This document shows positions 49,994-59,067 of a stretch of DNA of 64,000 nucleotides, in pieces. Made by a program: the position numbers and the translations under genes. Source of the stretch: Methylococcaceae bacterium (GTDB taxonomy: Bacteria > Pseudomonadota > Gammaproteobacteria > Methylococcales > Methylomonadaceae); NCBI GenBank assembly GCA_030693065.1, contig JAUYBL010000007.1:204710-268709 (forward strand), read 5' to 3'. Position 1 is the stretch's first letter. Each line of letters opens with the position of its first letter. Under the pieces are notes generated by a model that was not told the DNA's origin, searched no databases, and saw only the letters and a program-made list of their open reading frames with translations.

Positions 49994-51478
49994 ATGTTCG
50001 AACAAGCTTTCAAAAATATCGACGACGTACTTCGTAAAGAAGCCGGTTGTGCCAGCGAATTGGATTACACCGAACAAACTTCCTGGCTGCTGTTCCTCAA
50101 ATATCTGGATAGTCTGGAACAAGACAAAGCCGTGGAAGCCGAGCTGGAAGGCCGCCAATACCGTTTTATTCTTGACGAAGCCTATCGCTGGGAAAGCTGG
50201 GCAGCACCCAAAACTGCCGACGGCAAACTAGACCACAATCAAGCGCTGACCGGCGACGACTTGCGCGACTTTGTCGATCGCAAATTGTTCCCTTATCTGC
50301 ATGGCTTTAAGCAGCGTGCCGATGGCCCCAACACCATCGAATACAAAATCGGTGAAATTTTCGGCGAGATCAAAAACCGCATTCACAGCGGTTACAACCT
50401 GCGCGAAATCATCGACCACATCGACGAACTGCGCTTTCGCTCGCAAACCGAAAAACACGAGCTGTCGCATCTCTACGAAGCCAAGATCAAAAACATGGGT
50501 AACGCCGGGCGCAACGGCGGCGAGTATTACACGCCACGGCCCTTGATTCGCGCCATCGTACAAGTCACCCAACCCAAAATCGGCGAACGCATTTATGACG
50601 GCGCAGTCGGTTCGGCAGGTTTCTTGTGCGAAGCCTTTGATTACCTGAAAAACCAGCCCAACCTGACCACCAGCGATCTGGAAATCCTGCAAACCCGCAG
50701 CTTTTACGGCAAGGAAAAGAAGTCGCTGGCTTACGTCATCGCCATCATGAACATGATTCTGCATGGCATCGAAGCGCCCAACATCATCCACACCAACACC
50801 CTGGCGGAAAACCTGGCCGACATTCAGGATAAAGACCGCGTCGATGTCATCCTGGCAAATCCACCGTTTGGCGGCAAAGAGCGCAAGGAAGTACAGCAAA
50901 ACTTTGCCATCCGCACCGGCGAAACCGCCTTCCTGTTCTTGCAACACTTTATCAAAATGCTCAAAGCCGGTGGTCGTGCCGGTGTGGTCATCAAAAACAC
51001 CTTTCTGTCCAACACCGACAATGCCTCGGTATCTTTACGCAAACTGCTGTTGGAAAGCTGCAACCTGCACACCGTGCTGGATTGCCCCGGCGGCACCTTT
51101 CAGGGCGCCGGCGTCAAAACCGTGGTGCTGTTCTTCGAGAAAGGCGCCCCGACCCATAAGGTTTGGTACTACCAGCTCGACCCCGGCCGTAACATGGGTA
51201 AGACCAATCCACTCAACGATGCTGACTTGGCCGAGTTCGTCGAACTACAACAAACCAAAGCCGACTCGCCGAAAAGTTGGAGTGTCGATGTTACCGGTAT
51301 TGATCCGGTGACATTTGATTTGTCGGTGAAAAATCCCAACGGCGGCGAAGAGATCGTTCACCGTAGCTCGCAGGACATCATGGACGAAATTATCAAATTG
51401 GATGCGGAAAGTGCGGAAGTATTAGATAGAATTCGTATCTTGCTGAACGATGACAATGGAGAGCCGAGTCATGTCTGA
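49994..51478 (+). CDS. hsdM: Type I restriction-modification DNA methyltransferase (system 2)
   Basis: 494 residues. The N-terminal HsdM helical domain (ELDYTEQTSWLLFLKYLDSL) is followed by the adenine-methyltransferase core: motif I reads YDGAVGSAGFLCEAF (usually DPACGSGG, so the Pro is Gly) and motif IV is VILANPPFGG. Shine-Dalgarno AGAAAGGA precedes the ATG. The end overlaps hepT by 8 bases. It belongs to a different lineage from system 1 HsdM, being shorter and unlike in sequence, so the two loci are not a recent duplication. Confidence 0.95.
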   Translation: MFEQAFKNIDDVLRKEAGCASELDYTEQTSWLLFLKYLDSLEQDKAVEAELEGRQYRFILDEAYRWESWAAPKTADGKLDHNQALTGDDLRDFVDRKLFPYLHGFKQRADGPNTIEYKIGEIFGEIKNRIHSGYNLREIIDHIDELRFRSQTEKHELSHLYEAKIKNMGNAGRNGGEYYTPRPLIRAIVQVTQPKIGERIYDGAVGSAGFLCEAFDYLKNQPNLTTSDLEILQTRSFYGKEKKSLAYVIAIMNMILHGIEAPNIIHTNTLAENLADIQDKDRVDVILANPPFGGKERKEVQQNFAIRTGETAFLFLQHFIKMLKAGGRAGVVIKNTFLSNTDNASVSLRKLLLESCNLHTVLDCPGGTFQGAGVKTVVLFFEKGAPTHKVWYYQLDPGRNMGKTNPLNDADLAEFVELQQTKADSPKSWSVDVTGIDPVTFDLSVKNPNGGEEIVHRSSQDIMDEIIKLDAESAEVLDRIRILLNDDNGEPSHV

Positions 51479-51896
51479 AGACATTCGTTGGAAACAACGT
51501 TTCAATAACTATCTTAGAGCCTTGCGCACCCTAACCGAAGCCGTGGAATTGGCCGAACAACGCGAACTGTCAAACCTGGAAGAACAAGGCATGGTGCAAG
51601 GCTTTGAATTTACCCATGAACTCGCCTGGAATGTGCTCAAGGATTTTCTGGAAGACAAAGGCATCGTCGGCCTGATCGGCTCGAAAGATGCTACGCGCGA
51701 AGCCTTCAGAAATGGTTTGCTCGAAGATGGCGAAGCGTGGATGCAAATGATCAAGGCACGTAACCTCAGCTCACACACCTACAATCCCGGCACCGCCCAA
51801 GCCATTGTCGAAGACATCCTGACACGCTTTTACCCGGCTTTTGAGCAGATGGCTCGAAGATTCACGGCATTGGCACAACAACCCGAGAACGAATAA
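51471..51896 (+). CDS. hepT: HEPN-family toxin HepT (HI0074-like)
   Basis: 141 residues from the ATG at 51471 (MSEDIRWKQRFNNYLRALRT), chosen because GGAGAG lies about 8 bases upstream. All-helical HEPN protein with the motif RNLSSHTY at residues 97-104, an exact RX4HXY: in HepT toxins Arg and His form the RNase site and the Tyr is AMPylated by MntA. In HI0074 annotations the same family is called nucleotidyltransferase substrate-binding protein. It overlaps hsdM by 8 bases and its stop codon overlaps the MntA ATG (TAATG), so the toxin is made in tight coupling with both. Confidence 0.9.
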   Translation: MSEDIRWKQRFNNYLRALRTLTEAVELAEQRELSNLEEQGMVQGFEFTHELAWNVLKDFLEDKGIVGLIGSKDATREAFRNGLLEDGEAWMQMIKARNLSSHTYNPGTAQAIVEDILTRFYPAFEQMARRFTALAQQPENE

Positions 51897-53452
51897 TGCG
51901 CTTCGGATTGATGGAGTCCACTATCGATGCGATTTGTGGCGTTTTGGCCCACCACCCCGCAGTGGAAAAGGCCGTGCTCTATGGTTCACGCGCCAAAGGC
52001 AATTTCAAGCCCGGTTCGGATATAGACCTGACCCTGTTTGGCGCTGCGCTGGATGCACGTCAACTGGCGATGATTGACGAAGAACTGGATGACTTGCTGC
52101 TGCCCTACCAGATTGACCTGTCAATTTTTGCTCAGCTCGATCACGCCAAACTTAGGGAACATATCGAACGGGTGGGTGTAGAGTTTTATCGGCGAGAAAA
52201 TGGGGCCTCTGAAACTCGAAAGCTTGGAGGTGTTAGAAAGGATTCGGGAGTTGTTGTGAAGGAAGGTTGGAGGAGGCAGAAGCTTCAAGATGTTTGTGAG
52301 CTTGTTAATGGACGGGCATATAGCAAGCCCGAATTGCTAAGTGAGGGTAAATATCGTGTTTTACGTGTCGGAAATTTCTTTACTAACAATCACTGGTATT
52401 ACTCGGATTTAGAGCTAGAAGAAAAGAAATACTGTGACAACGGCGATTTGCTTTACGCATGGTCGGCGTCCTTTGGTCCTCGTGTTTGGTCTGGTGAAAA
52501 AGTAATTTTTCATTATCACATTTGGAAAGTTATTCCAGATCGAATGTTGGTTGAGCAAAAGTTTTTGTTCTACTTTTTTGTTTGGGATACTGAACAAATC
52601 AAAGAGGACCAGGGAACAGGCACGACAATGATTCATGTCTCGAAAGGCTCTATGGAAGATCGAGATATATTTGTTCCGCCAATTCCAGAACAGCACCGCA
52701 TCATCGCCATCCTCGACGAAGCGTTTGACGGCATCGCCACCGCCAAAGCCAGCGCCGAAAAGAACCTGCAAAACGCCCGTGCGCTGTTTGAAAGCCATCT
52801 GCAAGCGGTGTTTAGTCAGCGGGGTGAGGGATGGTCAGAAAAACGATTAGGTGATTCTTCGATATTGAAAATCATTGACGGCGATAGAGGCAGCAATTAT
52901 CCCAGTAAAGAAGATTTCTCGGATGAGGGTTTTTGTCTTTTTCTCAACACAAAAAATGTACGGCCCGATGGATTCAATTTTGACACCACAATGTTTATTG
53001 CTGAAGAAAAAGATAACGTTCTACGCAAAGGTAAATTACAGCGCCAAGATGTAATTCTTACAACACGCGGCACGATTGGAAATGTTGCACTTTTCGATGA
53101 AGGTGTGGAATTTGAAAACATACGCATTAATTCAGGAATGCTCATTTTTAGGCCTAATTTAGAGAAAATTATGCCGTCATTTCTTTTTGAAGTATTTCGC
53201 TCTGGGATTATGAAGAGCCAAATGATTCGACATGTATCTGGTGCTGCGCAACCTCAGTTACCAATAAAAACACTCATTGATTTTGAAATACCGGTGCCTA
53301 GTACATTGGAATCTCAACGTGAAATCGTAGCTAGCGTCAGGGGTATTGAAGAAGAAACCCAGCGCCTCGAAGCCATCTACCAACAAAAACTCGCCGCCCT
53401 AGACGAACTGAAAAAATCCCTATTACACCAAGCCTTCAGCGGCCAGCTTTGA
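51896..53452 (+). CDS. MntA nucleotidyltransferase (antitoxin) domain fused to HsdS specificity subunit
   Basis: 518 residues. Residues 1-105 are a minimal nucleotidyltransferase with GSX10DXD at 30-44 (GSRAKGNFKPGSDID), the AMPylating antitoxin of HEPN/MNT modules. Residues about 120-518 are a complete HsdS: recognition domain 1, central spacer (IPEQHRIIAILDEAFDGIAT onward), recognition domain 2, and distal spacer (EETQRLEAIYQQKLAALDEL) ending HQAFSGQL. No stop codon separates them. A GTG at 52256 with GGGAG five bases upstream could also start HsdS alone (MKEGWRRQKLQDVCELVNG). The 52250-52680 and 52850-53330 stretches are AT-rich, as is usual for exchanged recognition domains. Confidence 0.93.
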   Translation: MRFGLMESTIDAICGVLAHHPAVEKAVLYGSRAKGNFKPGSDIDLTLFGAALDARQLAMIDEELDDLLLPYQIDLSIFAQLDHAKLREHIERVGVEFYRRENGASETRKLGGVRKDSGVVVKEGWRRQKLQDVCELVNGRAYSKPELLSEGKYRVLRVGNFFTNNHWYYSDLELEEKKYCDNGDLLYAWSASFGPRVWSGEKVIFHYHIWKVIPDRMLVEQKFLFYFFVWDTEQIKEDQGTGTTMIHVSKGSMEDRDIFVPPIPEQHRIIAILDEAFDGIATAKASAEKNLQNARALFESHLQAVFSQRGEGWSEKRLGDSSILKIIDGDRGSNYPSKEDFSDEGFCLFLNTKNVRPDGFNFDTTMFIAEEKDNVLRKGKLQRQDVILTTRGTIGNVALFDEGVEFENIRINSGMLIFRPNLEKIMPSFLFEVFRSGIMKSQMIRHVSGAAQPQLPIKTLIDFEIPVPSTLESQREIVASVRGIEEETQRLEAIYQQKLAALDELKKSLLHQAFSGQL

Positions 53453-53457
53453 ATGCT

Positions 53458-53492
53458 AACCTGTATAAAAATTCCTATTTTTTATACAGGTT
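53458..53492. terminator. AT-rich 14-bp hairpin after hsdS
   Basis: AACCTGTATAAAAA (53458-53471) and TTTTTATACAGGTT (53479-53492) are perfect arms with a 7-base loop, 5 bases after the hsdS stop codon. The U-rich right arm could end transcription. The segment ATTTTTTATACA recurs at 53517-53528, so protein binding is an alternative. Confidence 0.55.
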
Positions 53493-53497
53493 AGTTT

Positions 53498-53572
53498 AAC
53501 GTGATAAGAAAACTTCATTTTTTATACACGTCATACAAACATGTTAAGATAATTGTGTTTTCTTATCATGTT
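53498..53572. promoter_or_regulatory. Inverted-repeat operator candidate before fic
   Basis: AACGTGATAAGAAAAC (53498-53513) and GTTTTCTTATCATGTT (53557-53572) match at 15 of 16 positions, 43 bases apart, ending 13 bases before the fic ATG. The Fic protein has a C-terminal winged-helix domain, so autoregulation through these sites is plausible. Confidence 0.55.
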
Positions 53573-53585
53573 ATGAGTAAAGGGT

Positions 53586-54653
53586 ATGGTTGAATTAGAA
53601 ATTCCCAGTAATGACAGCTTGGAAGTTAAAGCCGTTTGGCAAAACCTTGCCGAAGCACATCGTTATTTGGCTGAGCTAAAAGGTTTATGCGAATCGCTAC
53701 CTAACCGGGCAATACTTCTGGATACGCTTTCTATTCAAGAAGCGAAAGATAGTTCGGAAATAGAAAACATCATCACCACACACGATGAGCTATACGCTTA
53801 CGAACCCAACAGTCTTTCATCACCCGCCGCTAAAGAGGTACAAAATTATATTGCTGCGTTAAGGGTAGGATTTTCTGATGTGCAAGAATCCGGCTTGATC
53901 CGCCTGAATACGATTTTACGGGTGCAAGAAGCTGTTGAACAAAATAACGCCGGTTTAAGAAAATTACCGGGGACGATGCTTAAAAACCAAAGCACAGGCG
54001 CAACGGTTTATGAGCCGCCGCAAAACGCGCTGGTCGTTGAAAAGTTAATGGCTGATTTAGTGGGGTTTATTCATGCCGATGATGAACTCGACCCTTTGTT
54101 GCGCATGGCAATTGCCCATCATCAGTTTGAAAGTATCCACCCTTTTTATGACGGCAATGGCCGCACGGGCCGAATATTGAATCTGTTAATTATGCAACGT
54201 GAAGGTTTGCTGGATTTGCCAGTGTTGTATTTAAGCCGTTACATCACATCAACCAAAAGCCAGTATTATCAATTGCTGCAAGCAACCCGAGACTCACATG
54301 ATTGGGTGGCTTGGTGCGTTTATATCGTTAAAGGCGTAGCCGTTACTGCTAAAAATGAAATTAAGTTAGTCAAACAGTTACGCGAGTTGATGCAAGCTAC
54401 CAAGCAACGTTTACGCACTGAGTTGCCAAAACTTTATAGCCAAGAGCTGTTAAATAATTTATTCCGCCATCCCTATACAAAAATTGAGTTTGTAGAAAAC
54501 GATTTAGGGGTTTCACGCATTACTGCGGCAAAGCATTTAGACGCCTTAGCCACTAATGGCTTTGTGCAAAAGAAGAAAATTGGCCGTAATAACTATTATA
54601 TAAACGTTCCGCTATTTAACCTTTTAACGCAGATTACATTAGACGATGAATGA
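53586..54653 (+). CDS. Fic-family AMP-transferase with winged-helix C-terminus
   Basis: 355 residues. Fic core motif HPFYDGNGRTGR at about residues 184-195 (catalytic His). An N-terminal inhibitory motif SSEIEN (S/T-x3-E-G/N) lies near residue 57, so this is an intramolecularly inhibited Fic of the DUF4172/Fic_N type. The C-terminal region (NDLGVSRITAAKHLDALATN, then GRNNYYIN) is a winged helix. It AMPylates target proteins; the target is unknown. Lies between hsdS and hsdR and overlaps hsdR by 8 bases. Confidence 0.93.
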   Translation: MVELEIPSNDSLEVKAVWQNLAEAHRYLAELKGLCESLPNRAILLDTLSIQEAKDSSEIENIITTHDELYAYEPNSLSSPAAKEVQNYIAALRVGFSDVQESGLIRLNTILRVQEAVEQNNAGLRKLPGTMLKNQSTGATVYEPPQNALVVEKLMADLVGFIHADDELDPLLRMAIAHHQFESIHPFYDGNGRTGRILNLLIMQREGLLDLPVLYLSRYITSTKSQYYQLLQATRDSHDWVAWCVYIVKGVAVTAKNEIKLVKQLRELMQATKQRLRTELPKLYSQELLNNLFRHPYTKIEFVENDLGVSRITAAKHLDALATNGFVQKKKIGRNNYYINVPLFNLLTQITLDDE

Positions 54654-57267
54654 AGCTGAAACCCGCGCCGACTATATTGACCCTGCTTTAGTCGCGGCGG
54701 GCTGGGGTGTAGTTGATGGCAGCCGGATTCGGCGGGAATATCCGATCACCTTGGGCCGCATCGAAGGTCACGGCAAACGCGGCAAAGCCGTAACTGCCGA
54801 TTATGTACTGGAATACCGCAACACCAAGTTGGCGGTGGTCGAAGCCAAAGCTTGGGATAAGCCGCTGACAGAGGGCGTCGGTCAGGCCAAAGATTACGCA
54901 GGTAAATTGGCCGTTCGATTTACTTATGCCAGCAACGGGCAGGGCGTTTATGGCATTGATATGGATACCGGTGTTGAGGGTGAGCAGGTTGGTTTTCCGT
55001 CGCCAGATGAATTGTGGAATCGAACCTTTGCGGTGGAAAACTTCTGGCGTGACCGCTTTGCCGCCGTGCCGTTTGAAGATCGCGGCGGCTATTTTCAAGG
55101 CCGTTACTATCAGGATATTGCCGTTGAACGAGTGTTGCAGGCTATCGCCAACGGCCAAGACCGTATCTTGCTGACCCTGGCAACCGGTACTGGCAAAACC
55201 TTTATCGCCTTTCAATTGGCCTGGAAACTGTTTCAAAGTCGCTGGAATCTGGCCGATTGGAAGGTAGCTTCAAAGCCCTCTCCGGAGGGAGAGGGTTGGG
55301 TGACGACTGCAGGGATGCAGGAGGTAGAGCAACGCAAGGAGCAGTTGCCGCAGGGAAATCAAAATGAGGAAAAAACACTTGAATTACCCCCTCATCCCAG
55401 CCTTCTCCCTCAGGGAGAAGGAGCCAACGCTCTTAATTCAACGCCTTTGAAAGGCGAACCAACCCGCAGACCACGCATTTTGTTTTTAGCCGACCGCAAC
55501 ATTCTGGCGAATCAGGCGTTCAATGCGTTTTCTGCATTCCCTGAAGATGCGTTGGTGCGCATTGAACCCGCCGACATTCGCAAGAAAGGTAAGGTGCCGA
55601 AGAACGGCAGTTTGTTCTTTACCATTTTTCAGACTTTCATGTCGGGCCAAGCCACTGATACCGTTCGGGCTGAGCCTATCGAAGCCCTTCGACCCGCTCA
55701 GGGCGAACGGCGTTGTTACTTCGGGGAATACCCGCCCGACTTTTTTGACTTCATCGTCATCGACGAATGTCACAGAGGCGGTGCCAACGACGAAAGCAAT
55801 TGGCGCGGCATTTTGGATTATTTTTCACCTGCCGTACAGCTCGGTCTAACTGCCACTCCCAAGCGAAAAGATAACGTCGACACTTACGCTTACTTCGGCG
55901 AACCGGTGTTCATCTACTCACTAAAAGACGGAATTAACGACGGCTTTTTGACGCCGTTCCGGGTCAAGCAAATTGCCACGACCATGGACGATTATGTATT
56001 TACCTCCGACGACACGGTGGTAGAAGGCGAAATCGAGGCCGGCAAACGCTATGAAGAAAAAGACTTTAACAAGATCATCGAAATCAGGGAACGGGAGTTT
56101 AAGCGCGTGGAAATTTTCATGTCGCAAATCGACCAGCGTGAAAAAACCATCGTATTTTGCGCCAACCAAAGCCACGCCCTACTGATTCGCGATTTGATCA
56201 ATCAGGTTAAAACCAGCACTGATCCCAACTATTGCCAGCGGGTTACTGCTAACGATGGTGCTCTCGGCGAGCAGTGGTTGCGCGACTTTCAGGATAACGA
56301 AAAAACTATCCCGACCATTTTGACCACCTCGCAAAAGCTGTCGACGGGTGTTGATGCCCGCAATGTGCGCAATATTGTCTTGCTTAGACCGATCAATTCG
56401 ATGATCGAATTCAAGCAGATCATCGGACGCGGCACCCGGCTTTATGATGGCAAGGATTACTTCACCATTTACGATTTCGTCAGGGCGCACCATCACTTTA
56501 GCGATTCGGAGTGGGATGGCGAACCCGTTGATCCGGACGTGTGTAGTCAATGCGGCAATTTTCCTTGCCGCTGTGAGAAAGCACCGCCGAAACCTTGTGC
56601 TGTCTGCGGCGAGCAGCCTTGCCAGTGTCCGAAAGAAGCCTGTCCTGAATGTGGTCAAGACCCTTGCGCCTGCCGCAAAAAAGTCAAAGCCAAAATCAAA
56701 TTGGCCGACGGCAAAGAACGCACTATTCAACACATGACAGTGACCAGCTTCTGGCATCCGGACGGCACGCCGATGTCGGCTGCACAATTCCTGGAAGCGT
56801 TGTTTGGAAAGCTACCGGAGTTTTTCAAGGATGAAGAAGAACTGCGCAATTTATGGAGCGAGCCGACTACGCGCAGAAAACTATTGGAAGGCTTGGCGGA
56901 AAATGGCTTTGGTAAAGATCAACTGGATGAAATGCAGCGAGTGATTGAAGCTGAAAACAGTGACTTATTCGATGTGCTGGCCCATGTTGCTTATGCGTTA
57001 ACACCGATCAGCCGTGAAAATCGCGCCGGTTCCGCCCGCATCGAAATTGGTCGTCATTTCAATTACAAGCAACAAGCCTTCCTGGATTTTGTGTTGTCGC
57101 ATTACGTGAGTGTCGGCGTGGAAGAACTGGATCAAGCAAAGCTGACACCGTTGCTGCGGCTTAAATATCACAACTCGATAGCCGATGCGGTGATTGATTT
57201 GGGTAAGCCGGAAGCAATTGGCCAAGTGTTTGCCGGTTTTCAGAAGTATTTGTATCAACAGGCATAA
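54646..57267 (+). CDS. hsdR: Type I restriction enzyme, R subunit, EcoEI-like (system 2)
   Basis: 873 residues. N-terminal nuclease part (DYVLEYRNTKLAVVEAKAWD), Walker A LATGTGKTFIA near residue 178, motif II IDECHRGG near 373, then the helicase C domain (GRGTRLYDGK). Residues about 632-679 hold three tandem Cys units (CSQCGNFPCRC, CAVCGEQPCQC, CPECGQDPCAC), likely zinc-binding knuckles. Two in-frame repeat insertions are seen: residues about 206-265 (55262-55441) and 337-355 (55657-55712), both in linkers between helicase motifs. The frame stays open, so the protein may still be active. Confidence 0.94.
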   Translation: MNEAETRADYIDPALVAAGWGVVDGSRIRREYPITLGRIEGHGKRGKAVTADYVLEYRNTKLAVVEAKAWDKPLTEGVGQAKDYAGKLAVRFTYASNGQGVYGIDMDTGVEGEQVGFPSPDELWNRTFAVENFWRDRFAAVPFEDRGGYFQGRYYQDIAVERVLQAIANGQDRILLTLATGTGKTFIAFQLAWKLFQSRWNLADWKVASKPSPEGEGWVTTAGMQEVEQRKEQLPQGNQNEEKTLELPPHPSLLPQGEGANALNSTPLKGEPTRRPRILFLADRNILANQAFNAFSAFPEDALVRIEPADIRKKGKVPKNGSLFFTIFQTFMSGQATDTVRAEPIEALRPAQGERRCYFGEYPPDFFDFIVIDECHRGGANDESNWRGILDYFSPAVQLGLTATPKRKDNVDTYAYFGEPVFIYSLKDGINDGFLTPFRVKQIATTMDDYVFTSDDTVVEGEIEAGKRYEEKDFNKIIEIREREFKRVEIFMSQIDQREKTIVFCANQSHALLIRDLINQVKTSTDPNYCQRVTANDGALGEQWLRDFQDNEKTIPTILTTSQKLSTGVDARNVRNIVLLRPINSMIEFKQIIGRGTRLYDGKDYFTIYDFVRAHHHFSDSEWDGEPVDPDVCSQCGNFPCRCEKAPPKPCAVCGEQPCQCPKEACPECGQDPCACRKKVKAKIKLADGKERTIQHMTVTSFWHPDGTPMSAAQFLEALFGKLPEFFKDEEELRNLWSEPTTRRKLLEGLAENGFGKDQLDEMQRVIEAENSDLFDVLAHVAYALTPISRENRAGSARIEIGRHFNYKQQAFLDFVLSHYVSVGVEELDQAKLTPLLRLKYHNSIADAVIDLGKPEAIGQVFAGFQKYLYQQA
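55272..55428. repeat. REP/BIME plus nested element inside hsdR (system 2)
   Basis: CCCTCTCCGGAGGGAGAGGG and CCTTCTCCCTCAGGGAGAAGG are the two REP halves. Between them 55304-55350 is an inverted copy of the nested element of 58201-58270 (CGACTGCAGGG ... GCAGTTGCCG). The whole unit is read through as protein. Confidence 0.8.
55657..55712. repeat. CCGTTCG-type palindrome inside hsdR (system 2)
   Basis: CCGTTCGGGCTGAGCC, then TATCGAAGCCCTTCGA, then GCTCAGGGCGAACGG form a double hairpin of the same family as 58138-58160. It encodes VRAEPIEALRPAQGERR within HsdR. Confidence 0.7.
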
Positions 57268-57282
57268 GTAAGCAGCCAGGGA

Positions 57283-57330
57283 TTTTTCCGTTCATGGTTC
57301 GATAAGCTCACCACGAACGGAAAAATTTAC
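57283..57330. repeat. CCGTTCATGG/CCACGAACGG palindrome after hsdR
   Basis: TTTTTCCGTTCATGG and CCACGAACGGAAAAA face each other around TTCGATAAGCTCA. With flanking A and T runs it can serve as a bidirectional terminator between the RM locus and gmk. Confidence 0.7.
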
Positions 57331-57360
57331 CACCTCATAACGACAAGACTCTAAAGCAAA

Positions 57361-58101
<741 letters not shown>

Positions 58102-58129
58102 ATCCTCTCTACTAAATCTTCAATATCGG

Positions 58130-58285
58130 ATTATCCGTTCGCCCTGAGCCTGTCGAAGGGTGGATGGTTATATCCAACCACTCATGGTTCGACAAGCTCT
58201 CGGCAACTGCTCCTGCGTTGCACTATCTCCCGCATGCCCGATAAAGCGGGGCAGGCTCTCCCTGCAGTCGACCACGAACGGTTGA
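58130..58285. repeat. CCGTTCG-type repeats with a nested element, downstream of gmk
   Basis: The first unit is CCGTTCGCCCTGAGCCTGTC ... ; the second begins CATGGTTCGACAAGCTC and ends ACCACGAACGG but is split by 58201-58270 (CGGCAACTGCTCCTGCGTTG ... CCCTGCAGTCG). The interrupting sequence is the same as those in 35394-35443 and 55304-55350. Confidence 0.75.
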
Positions 58286-58288
58286 ATT

Positions 58289-59059
58289 CTACTTAATCTT
58301 CGCCAACCAGCTAACAACTCGTTTACCTAGCAAACCCTCGTCATGCAGGTATTGATGACCTTCGTCATTGATGGCTAATTGCCGATAATCGGTATTTTCT
58401 TTGGTCACCAAGCGCCTATCTCTCGCGCTTTCGGTGACATCCGGCAAATCCAAGGCACCGTAAACATCCAGCACCGGAATTTTGATATTTTTGATAAATG
58501 CTATCGTTTGAGCTGTTTGGCTGTTTGTTTCAGGCACCGGCAAGCTGATCGCAACAATGGCTTTAATATCAGCTGGTTGTTCACTTTGTGCATACACCGC
58601 TTGCAAAGCCCCCAAGCCGTAACCCACCACGGCAATGTTTTTGGCGCCGTTATCTTTGGCGTATTTAATTCCCGCTTGTAGTCGGGCCAAGGCTTCAGGA
58701 AACAACGGGTAATAATCTTCGGCCCCTGCGCCTAATTCTCGTAACGGCAGTTGCAGCGATAACGTGGCCCAATTGTAAGCAGGCAATAAACGTCGCAACT
58801 GATAAATCACAGCCTGTTGATCGGGATGACCACCTAAGTCATGCAGCAAAATAACCGTACCATTGCTGGCAGGTTTTTCTGTTTCCGCATATAGGGCTAA
58901 AAATTTGGTCGGCCCAGCCTCTAGCCAGACTTGTTTACCGTAGCTCAAGGTTTTATTGATGGTTTCGGCGACATCAGCTTCACGTTTGACGTCACCGGCG
59001 TGTACTTGGCTGACAGTAAGGCTGAGTAGCAGGGCTAAAATGAACCTGGTTTTACACAT
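58289..59059 (-). CDS. DUF3530-family alpha/beta-hydrolase-like periplasmic protein
   Basis: 256 residues with a signal peptide (FILALLLSLTVSQVHAG). The sequence follows an alpha/beta-hydrolase fold (GTVILLHDLGGHPDQ, NWATLSLQLPL, NIAVVGYGLGALQAVY, GHQYL), but the nucleophile elbow reads GYGLG with Gly where Ser is expected. DUF3530 proteins share this fold and their function is unknown; this one may be non-catalytic. It follows flgL on the same strand after only 8 bases. Confidence 0.8.
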   Translation of the reverse strand: MCKTRFILALLLSLTVSQVHAGDVKREADVAETINKTLSYGKQVWLEAGPTKFLALYAETEKPASNGTVILLHDLGGHPDQQAVIYQLRRLLPAYNWATLSLQLPLRELGAGAEDYYPLFPEALARLQAGIKYAKDNGAKNIAVVGYGLGALQAVYAQSEQPADIKAIVAISLPVPETNSQTAQTIAFIKNIKIPVLDVYGALDLPDVTESARDRRLVTKENTDYRQLAINDEGHQYLHDEGLLGKRVVSWLAKIK

Positions 59060-59067
59060 CCTGAATA

